A stretch of DNA of 43,532 nucleotides from CAYSLC01 sp964431545 (lineage in GTDB: Bacteria > Desulfobacterota > Desulfobacteria > Desulfobacterales > JAABSP01): contig CAYSLC010000017.1 in assembly GCA_964431545.1 (NCBI GenBank), forward strand, positions 1 through 43,532, written 5' to 3'. Of the stretch, positions 25,742 to 36,416 are shown one piece after another (position 1 is the stretch's first letter; the number at the start of each line of letters is the position of its first letter). Position numbers and translations under genes: made by a program. Under the pieces are notes generated by a model. That model made no database searches. It was not told the origin of the DNA and saw only the letters and a list, made by a program, of their open reading frames with translations.

Positions 25742-26116
25742 ATGCTGAGCAGCGATGTTCACGAGGTTCCCGGCCGCCTTCGGGTGAAAATCCCGGCGCT
25801 CGGGGGGCGGCCGGACGGAAACGAAATCGTACAAGACCTCTTCCGGAATATCGACGGGATCGAGCGGGTTACCTTCAACCGGATGACGGGCAGCGTCGTC
25901 ATTCTGTACGATGCCGGGTCGGTGGCGCCGAAGGCGCTCTTGAAACCGCTGAACGATCACGAGCTGCTGCCGGTGGAACCCCGGCCGACAACAGGATCTC
26001 GCATCCCGTCGCTGACGGCGGAGGTGAGCCGGTTCACCGCCAGGGAGCTGGGCCGATTCCTCATGGCCAAGGTGCTGGAGCACAACGGGATGGGCCTGCT
26101 GGCCGCGCTCATCTAA
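25742..26116 (+). CDS. Small HMA-like domain protein, no metal-binding CxxC
   Basis: 124 residues. The first ~75 residues fit a ferredoxin-like HMA fold: VPGRLRVKIP strand, helix with EIVQDLFRNI, VTFNRMTGSVVILYD strand pair, then KALLKPLNDHELL. The GMTCxxC metal site is absent, as in the HMA2-type domains found in many uncharacterised proteins. A Ser/Thr-rich link leads to a C-terminal helix ending hydrophobic (GMGLLAALI), perhaps membrane-associated. GAGGAGA lies 8 bases before the ATG. The Pho box upstream suggests induction in phosphate starvation. Function unknown. Confidence 0.7.
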   Translation: MLSSDVHEVPGRLRVKIPALGGRPDGNEIVQDLFRNIDGIERVTFNRMTGSVVILYDAGSVAPKALLKPLNDHELLPVEPRPTTGSRIPSLTAEVSRFTARELGRFLMAKVLEHNGMGLLAALI

Positions 26117-26315
26117 GCGGCCCCACCCCCCCGGGCAACGCCGCCGTCCGGTTCAACCCTTTTCGGACGTACACGGACGTCACCGCACCCCCGGAATTGC
26201 TACCCCCCACGCCATCCGGACCATAAATCCCGCCGGGGTCTTCCGAACACCGGAGGGCTTCCCCCGACACCTTTTCCTGTTTTTCGGGCAGGGCTTCTGA
26301 AACGGGGCTCGAAGC

Positions 26316-26415
26316 NNNNNNNNNNNNNNNNNNNNNNNNNNNNNNNNNNNNNNNNNNNNNNNNNNNNNNNNNNNNNNNNNNNNNNNNNNNNNNNNNNNNN
26401 NNNNNNNNNNNNNNN
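26316..26415. other. Assembly gap of 100 N
   Basis: A second scaffold join of unknown true length, within 410 bp of otherwise gene-free sequence between the HMA-like gene and the HU-like gene. Promoters of the HU gene and the TonB operon could be affected. Linkage across it is not proven. Confidence 0.98.
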
Positions 26416-26526
26416 ACCCATCCGGGGCCGATTCGGCCTTTACGGAAGTCGGCCAATCTGGTATGGCCGGTTTCAGGATGATCTTGCGACCCCATGTTGA
26501 AAACGACACACCGGAGGTGACCCGAC

Positions 26527-26808
26527 ATGAATCAGATGGAATTGGTGAACGCCCTGCACCTGAAAGCCGGTCTATCCAAAGAAGAAGCCCGACGTGTGGT
26601 GAAGCTTTTTTTCGACGCGGTGACCGAAGAGTTGGCGTCCGGCGGCAGGGTCGAAATCCGTGGGCTCTTCTCCTTCTACACCCGGTACTACCAGGGATAC
26701 ACCGGGAGAAATCCGAAGACCGGAGAGCCCGCCCAGGTGAAACCGAAGAAGATGCCCTTTTTCAAACCGGGCAAGGAGCTGAAACGGAGAGTGGATGGCG
26801 GTGACTGA
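26527..26808 (+). CDS. HU/IHF-family DNA-binding protein
   Basis: 93 residues, typical length. Helical N-terminus (MNQMELVNALHLKAGLSKEE), GGRVEIRGLFSFYTRYY strand, and a beta-arm region GRNPKTGEPAQVKPKKMPFFKPGKELK carrying the conserved NPKTGE and the Pro that intercalates DNA. It bends DNA as a homo- or heterodimer. Whether HU or IHF cannot be settled; EIRGLFSF in place of the usual I.GFG.F is slightly unusual. GGAGGTGA is just upstream of the ATG. Confidence 0.9.
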   Translation: MNQMELVNALHLKAGLSKEEARRVVKLFFDAVTEELASGGRVEIRGLFSFYTRYYQGYTGRNPKTGEPAQVKPKKMPFFKPGKELKRRVDGGD

Positions 26809-26899
26809 ACCGGATTGTCACCGTCCTCTTCCCATATCCCGCCAAGGTTGCGCGGGCGGATCGATCAAGGAACTTACCCAGGGCAGAAAGGAGAAACCT

Positions 26900-26935
26900 G
26901 TGGATTTCCGGAAGAACGGCCCGTCTCCGGGATGA
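26900..26935 (+). CDS. Possible 11-codon leader peptide before the TonB receptor
   Basis: GTG at 26900 has a strong ribosome site AAAGGAG (26887-26893) at 6 bases and opens MDFRKNGPSPG, stopping at 26933-26935. The receptor ATG follows at 26943 with a poor site of its own, so translation of the leader could feed the receptor by reinitiation. It may equally be that the good site is a chance relic. Confidence 0.3.
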   Translation: MDFRKNGPSPG

Positions 26936-26942
26936 TGATGAA

Positions 26943-29057
26943 ATGAGGCGATTTCTGTGCATCCTCCTGCTCATGGCTCTGACCGCCGCCCCGGCAACGG
27001 CCCGGAAGACCGGGGATCTGATGGAGATGGAGACCGAGCAACTCTTCGAACTCTCCCTGGAAGAGCTGCTCGACCGGGAAATCTCATCGGCCGGAAAGAT
27101 GGTGGAGAAGGTCGGAGACATCCCGGCCAGCGTCCATATCGTCACCCGGGAGGAGATCGAGACCTACGGCTACCGGACGCTCTCCGAAGCCATCGAAAAC
27201 ATTCCGGGGTTCTACGCCGTATACGACTACTGGGACGACATCGTCGGGGTCCGGGGCGTGCTCAACGAAGGGAACATCATCTTTCTGGTCAACGGCGTGG
27301 CGCAGCACGTCAACGAGATCAGCGAGATCATGGTCCCCACCGACGCCATCGACCGCATCGAAGTGGTCCGGGGGCCCATGTCCGTGATCCACGGTTCCGG
27401 GGCCTTCCTGGGGTCCATCAACATCGTCACCGACCAGCCCCCCCCGGACGCCCCTCCCAGCCGGATTTCCGTCACCGCCGGCGACGGCGGTGTCCGCGAG
27501 GGATTCCTCCGGACCGGCGGCGGGGATGGGGACGTCCGATTTACCCTCAACGCCACCGCATACCGATCAGACGGCATCGAGGCAGACTACCGGGGGATGA
27601 TCGGCGGCGATATCCACGACTGGATCCTCCGGAACCATCCGGAGGCCCGCCTCCGGACGGACGGAACCCTGGAACAGAAAAACTGGAACCTCAACCTCTC
27701 CGGCCGCCTGCGCCGGTGGTACGGCCACTTCCAGTACAACCGGTCCGACAACGGCGTCTTCGAGGGGATCTCCTTCCACGACGGCAGCGCCCAGGAGACC
27801 GAAATCACCACCCTCCAGGCCGGCCATCGGCGGCATTTGACCGACACGGTGGTCCTGGACGGCAAGGTCACCTTCAGCCGGTTTCAGGATGACGAACGGT
27901 ACGATGTCTATCCCCCATCGGAGTACGGTCCGGAGGCCCTGGGCGGCAGCGGCGGCGACGAGGACCGCCTGGAGGTCGAACTCGACGTGATCTGGCGGCC
28001 GGCGGAGACCTTCAACCTGGTGGCCGGCCTCCATTCCAAGACGATCCGCGACACCGCCTACCGGATCCACCTCCCCGCCCCGATGGACGCCCCGGACGGC
28101 GAAATACGGGGCCGGTACCGGACCTCGGACCGGGAGACCCGGTCCGTGTTCGCCCAGGCGAACTACGCCCCCTGGGACCCCCTGCGGCTGACGCTGGGGG
28201 CCCGTCTGGAACAGTATATGTCCTTCGAATCGAGGGCCTACGTCCGGTACGGAGAGGACGCCTATCCCTCCACCGACCGGTTCAACACCGGCGAACGGAT
28301 CTATGCCATCCCCCGGGCCGCCGCCGTATGGACCCCCTCGGACGGCCACATCGTCAAACTGATGTACGGGGAGGCGAACAAGCCGTTCTCCGCCCTGGAC
28401 ATCGCCATCATCGAACTGGAGAAGGGGATCCTCCGGGAGCTGGCGCCAGAGGAGATCGAAACGATGGAGGTCAACTACCTCGTCTCCCACGGCCCCGTGG
28501 GACTGAGCCTGAGCCTGTTTCGAAACAACATCGAGAATCTGCGGACGGTGCGCCTGGAGGCGACCGAGGGCGGCGATATCGTCCCGGTGCGGGACAATTC
28601 CGGACGGATGGTCTCCGTGGGCGGCGAAGCCATATTGACGGCCCGGCCGACGCCGTGCCTGAACCTGGAACTGAGCGCGGCCTACCAGGAGACCGAGGAT
28701 CGCACCGGAGGCGACCTGTCCCTCTCCCATTCGCCCCGGCTCCTCGCCAAGGTCAAGGCCGAATACCGGCGAGGGTCCTGGACCCTGGGGGTGAGCGGAC
28801 GGTACGTGGACGACATGGACCCCCACCGGCCCCTGGAAGTCCCGGCGAGCTTCGATCTGCGGTCTTCGGACGACAGCGTGGTCTTCGACGCAAACCTGCG
28901 CTACGTCCACGCCCGCTCCGGCCTGTTCGCGGCCGTCCACGTCGCCAACCTCCTGGACGGGACGGTCCGCTATCCGGCCACTGAAAACGCCCTGTTCCGA
29001 TACGGTCTCCTCGACGAAGGCCGGCGGATATCGGGGACCGTCGGGTGGACGTTCTGA
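26943..29057 (+). CDS. TonB-dependent outer-membrane receptor (module 1)
   Basis: 704 residues. Signal peptide about 1-20, a short N-terminal region, a plug domain (about 50-165: VEKVGDIPASVHIVTREEI, LSEAIENIPGF, VVRGPMSVIHGSGAFLGSIN) and a 22-strand-type barrel ending in WTF with terminal Phe, the outer-membrane insertion signal. It would bind a large or scarce ligand and import it with TonB energy. It lacks the extra N-terminal signalling domain of FecA-type transducers. Ligand unknown. The stop overlaps the YfiR-like start (TGATG), starting a four-gene overlapping operon with signalling proteins and no inner-membrane transporter. Confidence 0.93.
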   Translation: MRRFLCILLLMALTAAPATARKTGDLMEMETEQLFELSLEELLDREISSAGKMVEKVGDIPASVHIVTREEIETYGYRTLSEAIENIPGFYAVYDYWDDIVGVRGVLNEGNIIFLVNGVAQHVNEISEIMVPTDAIDRIEVVRGPMSVIHGSGAFLGSINIVTDQPPPDAPPSRISVTAGDGGVREGFLRTGGGDGDVRFTLNATAYRSDGIEADYRGMIGGDIHDWILRNHPEARLRTDGTLEQKNWNLNLSGRLRRWYGHFQYNRSDNGVFEGISFHDGSAQETEITTLQAGHRRHLTDTVVLDGKVTFSRFQDDERYDVYPPSEYGPEALGGSGGDEDRLEVELDVIWRPAETFNLVAGLHSKTIRDTAYRIHLPAPMDAPDGEIRGRYRTSDRETRSVFAQANYAPWDPLRLTLGARLEQYMSFESRAYVRYGEDAYPSTDRFNTGERIYAIPRAAAVWTPSDGHIVKLMYGEANKPFSALDIAIIELEKGILRELAPEEIETMEVNYLVSHGPVGLSLSLFRNNIENLRTVRLEATEGGDIVPVRDNSGRMVSVGGEAILTARPTPCLNLELSAAYQETEDRTGGDLSLSHSPRLLAKVKAEYRRGSWTLGVSGRYVDDMDPHRPLEVPASFDLRSSDDSVVFDANLRYVHARSGLFAAVHVANLLDGTVRYPATENALFRYGLLDEGRRISGTVGWTF

Positions 29058-29616
29058 TGGCATCGAAGGGGGCCGCCGGCCGGGGTCGGCCCCACCCGGC
29101 CGGCGTGGCCGCATGGATGGTGAGCCTCTGGATCCTTTTCGCCGGTCCGGGCGGCGGTTACGCCGACACTTACGGCGCCCTGCCGGAAAAGATCCAGGCC
29201 GCGTTATTGGTCAAGATTCTGCCCATGAGCCGGGAGATGAGCGAAAGGGAGAAGATCGCCATCCATGTGGTCCGCGCGCCCAAAACCGCGGGGGAACTGC
29301 GCAAGGCCCTGGGACGGTCCATCGGCAAGGCGGTGTTGGCCGAGGTGGCGGAAGGGCCTGATCTGCCCGCCCGGCCGCCGGCGGCCCTGGTCATCGGACC
29401 GGATGCCGACGTGGACCGGTGCGTCCGGTACTGCCGGCGACGCCGGGTGCTCAGCGTCACCGGTGTGCCGGCCCTCATGGAACGGGGCGTCACCCTGGGG
29501 CTGGCGGCGGCCGGGGGCAAGCCCCGGATCGTCCTCGACATCGGGGCGTCCCGGTCCGAGGGGATCACCTGGCACCCGACCCTGTTGAAACTGTCAGACC
29601 TCCGCCGGCCGACGCC

Positions 29617-29620
<4 letters not shown>
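29057..29620 (+). CDS. YfiR/DUF4154-like periplasmic protein
   Basis: 187 residues. A basic N-terminus and hydrophobic stretch (AAWMVSLWILFAG) make a signal peptide. The mature part has the YfiR pattern: KIQAALLVKILPM (usual KAAFLYNFAKF), a strand IHVV, a helix ELRKALG, VLSVTGVPALMERGVTLGL, and the ending HPTLLKLSDLRR. YfiR-type proteins sense periplasmic cues and inhibit a membrane partner, a diguanylate cyclase in Pseudomonas. Here the partner is probably the kinase encoded next, whose start overlaps by ATGA. The ATG at 29057 overlaps the receptor stop. A third of the protein is less conserved, so the family call is moderate. Confidence 0.75.
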
Positions 29621-32115
<2,495 letters not shown>

Positions 32116-33293
32116 CAATCCCAGGAACATCCAGGTGGTGGGAAACCTGCTGAGCCAGGAGGGGTACCCCACCGCCTTTGCCGTGAACGGCGAACAGGCC
32201 CTGGAACAGGCCGGGGCCGACCACTTCGACCTGATCCTGCTGGATGTGATGATGCCGGGGATGGACGGGTTCGCGGTCTGCGAGCATCTCAAGAAGGATG
32301 AAAAGACCCGGGAAATCCCCATCATCTTCCTCACCGCCAAGACCGACACCGAGAGCATCGTCAAGGGCTTCGACGTGGGCGCCTTCGACTACGTCACCAA
32401 GCCCTTCATCGGCAGGGAACTCCTGGCCCGGGTCCGGTCGCGGCTCCGGGAGAAAGTCCTCCAGGACGAACTGAAACGGCGATACGAGGAGATCAGGCGG
32501 CTGGAGACGATGCGGGAGTCCCTCACCCACATGATTCTCCACGACCTGAAGAACCCCTTGAGCGGCATCACCGGGTATGCGGGCCTTCTGGAGATGAACC
32601 CGGCCGTCGCCGCGGACCCCAAGGCGTCGGCCCAGGTCGGTTCCATCCTCAACTGCGCCCGGACCATGATCGACATGACCATGGCGATCCTCGACGTCTC
32701 GAAGATGGAGTCCGGACGGATGCCGCTGACGATCGAGGCGGTGGCGCTCCATACCGTCCTGCGGGTGGTGGTGGACGGCCTTGCGCCGCACCTGGAGAGA
32801 TCCTCCGTGGAGATGGCGATCCACCTTCCCCCGGATCTGCCGAAGCTCCGGGCGGACCGGGAGATCCTCCGCCGGATCCTGGTCAATCTCCTGGGCAACG
32901 CCGTCCGCTTCTCCCCCAAAAACGGGGTGATCACCTTCCGGGCCGAGCGGGCTGGAGCGGAGGTCCGGCTGATCGTCTCGGACCAGGGGCCGGGGATCCC
33001 CGAGGCGTTTCGGGAACGGATCTTCGAAAAGTACGCCCAGGTCGACCTCCGGGAGTCGGATCGGAAGATGTCCACCGGCCTCGGCCTCACCTTCTGCAAG
33101 ATGGCGGTGGAGGCCCACGGCGGGCGGATCGGCGTCTCGGGAGAGCCGGGAAACGGAAGCGACTTCTGGCTCCTTCTGCCGGCGGCGGCCGGCGGCTCCA
33201 AATGATCCCCTGTTCCGGCTGTCCTCTTCGCGCCATGCGCAAGGTGAAGGACTTGGCCGGGGGCCTCCAGGTTTTCAGAAAATCGGTTGAATT

Positions 33294-33425
33294 ATGCAGA
33301 CGTTTGAGATATTCGAAGAGGGGTTGATCAAGGGAAAGCGTACTTGGGTTTGGCCAAATCGAATGATCTCCAAAAACTCGGACTCCTCCATCTGGTACAC
33401 CCAACGATACGCGAAGGTTCGGTGA
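33294..33425 (+). CDS. Possible 43-residue protein
   Basis: ATG at 33294 opens a frame with a natural-looking composition (EIFEEGLIKGKRTWVWPNRM) and a stop at 33423-33425, one base before the ATG of the next short frame. The tight pairing of two small frames looks like a remnant of a small two-gene unit. No ribosome site is obvious and no family is recognised. The local sequence is less GC-rich than the surrounding operons. Confidence 0.25.
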   Translation: MQTFEIFEEGLIKGKRTWVWPNRMISKNSDSSIWYTQRYAKVR

Positions 33426-33426
33426 G

Positions 33427-33480
33427 ATGCGTAAATTTCCGGAGAAAGACTGGAAGATCCTTCGAAATCTCAAGGATGGA
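33427..33480 (+). pseudogene. 5' fragment of a small gene
   Basis: The frame starts MRKFPEKDWKILRNLKD, which reads like a genuine N-terminus, then loses sense after about residue 18 where the sequence joins the hydrolase fragment in another frame. I take it as the beginning of a small gene cut off by a deletion or insertion junction near 33480. Confidence 0.3.
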
Positions 33481-34226
33481 CCGCCCTCGGCATCACCATC
33501 TCCTTGTTGCCGCTGGTGGTTGCTCCCTTCTGCCTGGAACAGAGCATGCACGACCGGGCGCGACTGGTCTCAGCGGCGATTGCGGTTCTTCGGGAACGCG
33601 AGGACGTCGACACAGATCGGATCGGTGTGATCGGATTCAGTCAGGCCGGATGGGTGCTTCCCTTGCTTCCGGGGATAGGCGACAGCCCAAGGGCCATGAT
33701 CATCGTCTCCGGAGCCGTCAATTGGAAGGAACAGGGGGAGTACCACACACAAAACAGGCTCGAGCGCAGCGGTTATACGCGGGATCAAATCCAAGAGATC
33801 CTGAGGTACATGGATTCATGTGACGCCTTTCTGGAGACGGATTCTCCCTATGAGGCATACCGCTCGTGCAGGCGGGATCGCGTCCCCTCATTCTACAGGC
33901 GGCGCAAGGAAACCATGAGCCCGGAGCGTTTCCGGTTCGTCGGAAAGAACATGCGGTCCGACATCCGGGATTCTCTCCATTCCATCCGGTGCCCCTTTCT
34001 GGGGGTGTACGGCGGCAAAGACCTTCATGTAAATCCGGTAGAGAGTCCGGAGGTCTATCGGCGTCGGTTTCGGCGATCGAAGCATCCCGATTACACCATC
34101 CGGGTATTCCCGAACGCCAACCATTCCCTCCTGCGTGAAGAGATCTTCGGAACCAGTGGAGAGATGGGCTTCTGGGAACTCCTGAAACTCTATTGGATGG
34201 AGGAGATGGCACCAGGGTCGCCGTGA
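33435..34226 (+). pseudogene. 5'-truncated alpha/beta hydrolase
   Basis: Encodes the C-terminal part of an alpha/beta hydrolase: REREDVDTDRIGVIGFSQAGW with the nucleophile Ser in GFSQAG, the acid in YGGKDLHVNP and the His in PNANHSLL, so the catalytic triad is present. About 150-200 residues that normally precede this part are missing. In frame, upstream of the first TTG codons (33501 and 33504), there is no ATG and a TAA at 33432. Residues before HDRARL (hydrophobic ITISLLPLVVAPFC) do not belong to the family. A TTG-started 240-residue product is possible, but a dead remnant is more likely. Confidence 0.65.
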
Positions 34227-34303
34227 TCGACTTGGTGACCGAGGCGACGTCGTGGGGCGTCTGTCCGGAATAGGGGTGGAAGTAGCTCGTCGGGCGTTGT
34301 ATC

Positions 34304-34486
34304 CTATCCCTCCTCATGGAACACGCCCTCCTTGATCCGGTCGTCGATGTTTCGGATAGCCCGGCCGACGGCTTCGATTGCGGACGCCTGATCCGCCGAG
34401 GTCTCTGCGATGGTTCTCATGGTCTCCACCACCCGGGCGATCTTTTCCGCCAGCCCGGGTTCATTGTCTCTTTTTTGTGCCCCATC
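34304..34486 (-). pseudogene. Fragment of a methyl-accepting chemotaxis protein
   Basis: On the minus strand a 60-codon open stretch reads LAEKIARVVETMRTIAETSADQ and then ASAIEAVGRAIRNIDDRIKE, stopping at 34304-34306. The heptad pattern and the SADQASAIEAVGRAI segment match the C-terminal helix of chemoreceptor signalling domains. There is no start, and an in-frame TAG lies at 34487-34489. It appears to be a leftover of a chemoreceptor gene, opposite in orientation to the intact ones further on. The Pho box at 34487 abuts it. Confidence 0.5.
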
Positions 34487-34518
34487 CTAATCATTTCCTA
34501 ACAGAGACAGGATAAATA
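34487..34518 (+). promoter_or_regulatory. Pho box and -10 of the PhnD-like operon
   Basis: CTAATCA (34487-34493), TTTC, CTAACAG (34498-34504): an 11-bp-period direct repeat nearly identical to two units of the array before pstS. TAAATA (34513-34518) lies 8 bp beyond as a -10. The coding start is at 34613. Orientation is plus, toward the binding-protein operon. Confidence 0.7.
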
Positions 34519-34612
34519 ATTCAGCTTGTTCGATTTCGCGGCCCGGATCGACACAAGCGTTCCTTGATGAAAAGTGCGAATCCACGCTTCACATTCGACG
34601 GATGGTGATGCC

Positions 34613-35455
34613 ATGACGATAGATTCCCGGAAAAACGGCAGGTTCTCGCCCCATCGCGCCCCATGCCTCCGGTCCCCGCTTTTCTGGGGCTTGCTCCTGT
34701 TCGCCGTCCTGGCGGCTCCCCTCCGGAGCACGGGCATGGAGAAGGTCATGCTCTATTTCTACAGCGCGGAGGCCAACATCAACAACTATAAGACCCTGAA
34801 AGCGGCATTCGACGGGTACCTCTCCCGATTCGGGGCTTACGAGTTCCAGCCTTTTGGGGATCCCCGCTCCTTCGAGCAACGGATCGGCCGGGAGGACCAT
34901 TGCCTGCTATTGCTCTCGGCCTGGCACTATCGAAAGCTCAGCCGGGTACACCCCTTGACGCCGGTGCTGATGGCCACCCGGGACGGCAGGAGCCATCAGA
35001 AGCGGATCCTGGTCTCCGCCTCCAAACGGCGGCCGGGGGACGGACCGATCGCCTCCGCCGGAAACCTGGCCCACAGTCGGAGCACCCTGGAGACCATGTT
35101 CCCGGATCAGGCGGCGGCCGATTTCAATATCCTGATGGTCCCCAAGGAGATCGACGCCCTGATGTGCCTGGGGTTTGAATCGGCCACCCATGCGCTGGTC
35201 ACGGAGAGCGCGCTGGAAACACTGAAAACCCTCGACCCGGTGCTGTCCAAGCGGATCCAGGTCCTCGGGGAGACCGAAGGGAGCCTGTTGCCGGTCCTGG
35301 CGGCACCCCGGCAGGCCGCCGCCGATCTGGATGAGATCATCCGGATCGTCCGGAAAATGGATACGGCGCCGGAGGGGACCGATATTTTGAAACTTCTTGA
35401 TCTGGACGGCTGGAGACCCTTGACCCCGTCGGACCAATCGAAACTGGAGGGATGA
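34613..35455 (+). CDS. PhnD-like periplasmic binding protein
   Basis: 280 residues. An Arg-rich N-terminus and hydrophobic stretch (PLFWGLLLFAVLAAP) form a signal peptide; the mature part (VMLYFYSAEANINNYKTLKAAFDGYLSRFG) has the two-lobed layout of the phosphate/phosphonate-binding PhnD family, with a hinge near FNILMVPKEIDAL. The match is by pattern and is moderate. No permease or ATPase gene is nearby. The ATG at 34613 was chosen; a start at 34574 would add 13 residues with no ribosome site. It overlaps the next gene by ATGA and is preceded by a Pho box, so it is probably made under phosphate starvation. Confidence 0.65.
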   Translation: MTIDSRKNGRFSPHRAPCLRSPLFWGLLLFAVLAAPLRSTGMEKVMLYFYSAEANINNYKTLKAAFDGYLSRFGAYEFQPFGDPRSFEQRIGREDHCLLLLSAWHYRKLSRVHPLTPVLMATRDGRSHQKRILVSASKRRPGDGPIASAGNLAHSRSTLETMFPDQAAADFNILMVPKEIDALMCLGFESATHALVTESALETLKTLDPVLSKRIQVLGETEGSLLPVLAAPRQAAADLDEIIRIVRKMDTAPEGTDILKLLDLDGWRPLTPSDQSKLEG

Positions 35456-36402
35456 AAGTGATGACCACAGGCGGCGGACGATCACGGTTCGGTATGGGAA
35501 TCTGGCTCTTTCTCCTGCTCCTGTCTCCCCTCCCCGCATTCGCGGAGGGCGATCCCGGCCCCCGGGTCCTGGTGTTGAACTCCGATGGCGGGGTGGAGAA
35601 ATACCGCCTCGCCCAGGAGGCGTTCACGCAGAGTCTCTCCGGCCCTGTCCAGGCCCTCGACATGGCCGACGGGAAACGCAAACGGATCCGCATCCGGGAG
35701 ATCCGCTCCCACGACCCGCGTCTGATCTACTGCATCGGCGCCAAAGCGTACGCCTTCGCCACCCGGTACCTGAAGGATCGAACCATCGTCTTCTCCTCGA
35801 TCATCAACTGGCTTCGGCTCCCCCTGTCCGGGGAGACCTACGGGGTGTCCAACGAACTCCACTCCCGGATGCCGCTGATGATGTTCCGGTACCTCTTTCC
35901 CGGAATCGAGCGGATCGGGGTGCTATACTCGCCGCGATATACCGAACAGTGGTTTCGGAACGCGGAAACACAGGCCGGGGAACTGGGGATCCAACTGGTG
36001 GGCCGGCCGGTCCGGCGCGAAGGGGAGAGCTTGAAAGCCCTGCCGGAACTCCGCTCCGAGGCCCAGGCCCTCTGGCTGATCCCCGATCCCCTGGTGATGC
36101 CGGAGCCGGAAGCCCTCTACCGGATCTTGGAGGTCTGTGACGGAAACCAATGGCCGGTCTTTACCTACCACGCCGCCTTCTCCCGCATCGGGGCGGTGCT
36201 GAGCGTGGCGGTGGACGCCCCCACCATCGGTCGCCAGGCCGCCGGAATCGCCGGATCGCTGCTCTCCGGCGACACCGGAGAGGGGGAGCGGGTCCGGTAC
36301 CCGGCGGGCTCCCATGTCACCCTCAACCTGGGGAAGATCCGGGCATACGGGCTGCCCTATAACGAAGATGCCCTGTCCACCGTCAACGAGATCATCAAAT
36401 AG
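35452..36402 (+). CDS. ABC_sub_bind-type (TrpX-like) periplasmic protein
   Basis: 316 residues with a signal peptide (FLLLLSPLPAFA, about 1-31). The rest follows the ABC_sub_bind (PF04392) fold: VLVLNSDGGVEKYRLAQEAF, IYCIGAKAYAFATRYL, RYLFPGIERIGVLYSP, LWLIPDPLVMPEPEAL, VFTYHAAFSRIGAVLSVAVDA and a C-terminal LNLGKIRAYGL. Such proteins normally feed an ABC importer, but none is encoded here. The next gene, 14 bp on, is a chemoreceptor, which suggests the protein presents its ligand to it. Ligand unknown. Confidence 0.8.
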   Translation: MKVMTTGGGRSRFGMGIWLFLLLLSPLPAFAEGDPGPRVLVLNSDGGVEKYRLAQEAFTQSLSGPVQALDMADGKRKRIRIREIRSHDPRLIYCIGAKAYAFATRYLKDRTIVFSSIINWLRLPLSGETYGVSNELHSRMPLMMFRYLFPGIERIGVLYSPRYTEQWFRNAETQAGELGIQLVGRPVRREGESLKALPELRSEAQALWLIPDPLVMPEPEALYRILEVCDGNQWPVFTYHAAFSRIGAVLSVAVDAPTIGRQAAGIAGSLLSGDTGEGERVRYPAGSHVTLNLGKIRAYGLPYNEDALSTVNEIIK

Positions 36403-36416
36403 AAGGGGGTTGTAAA

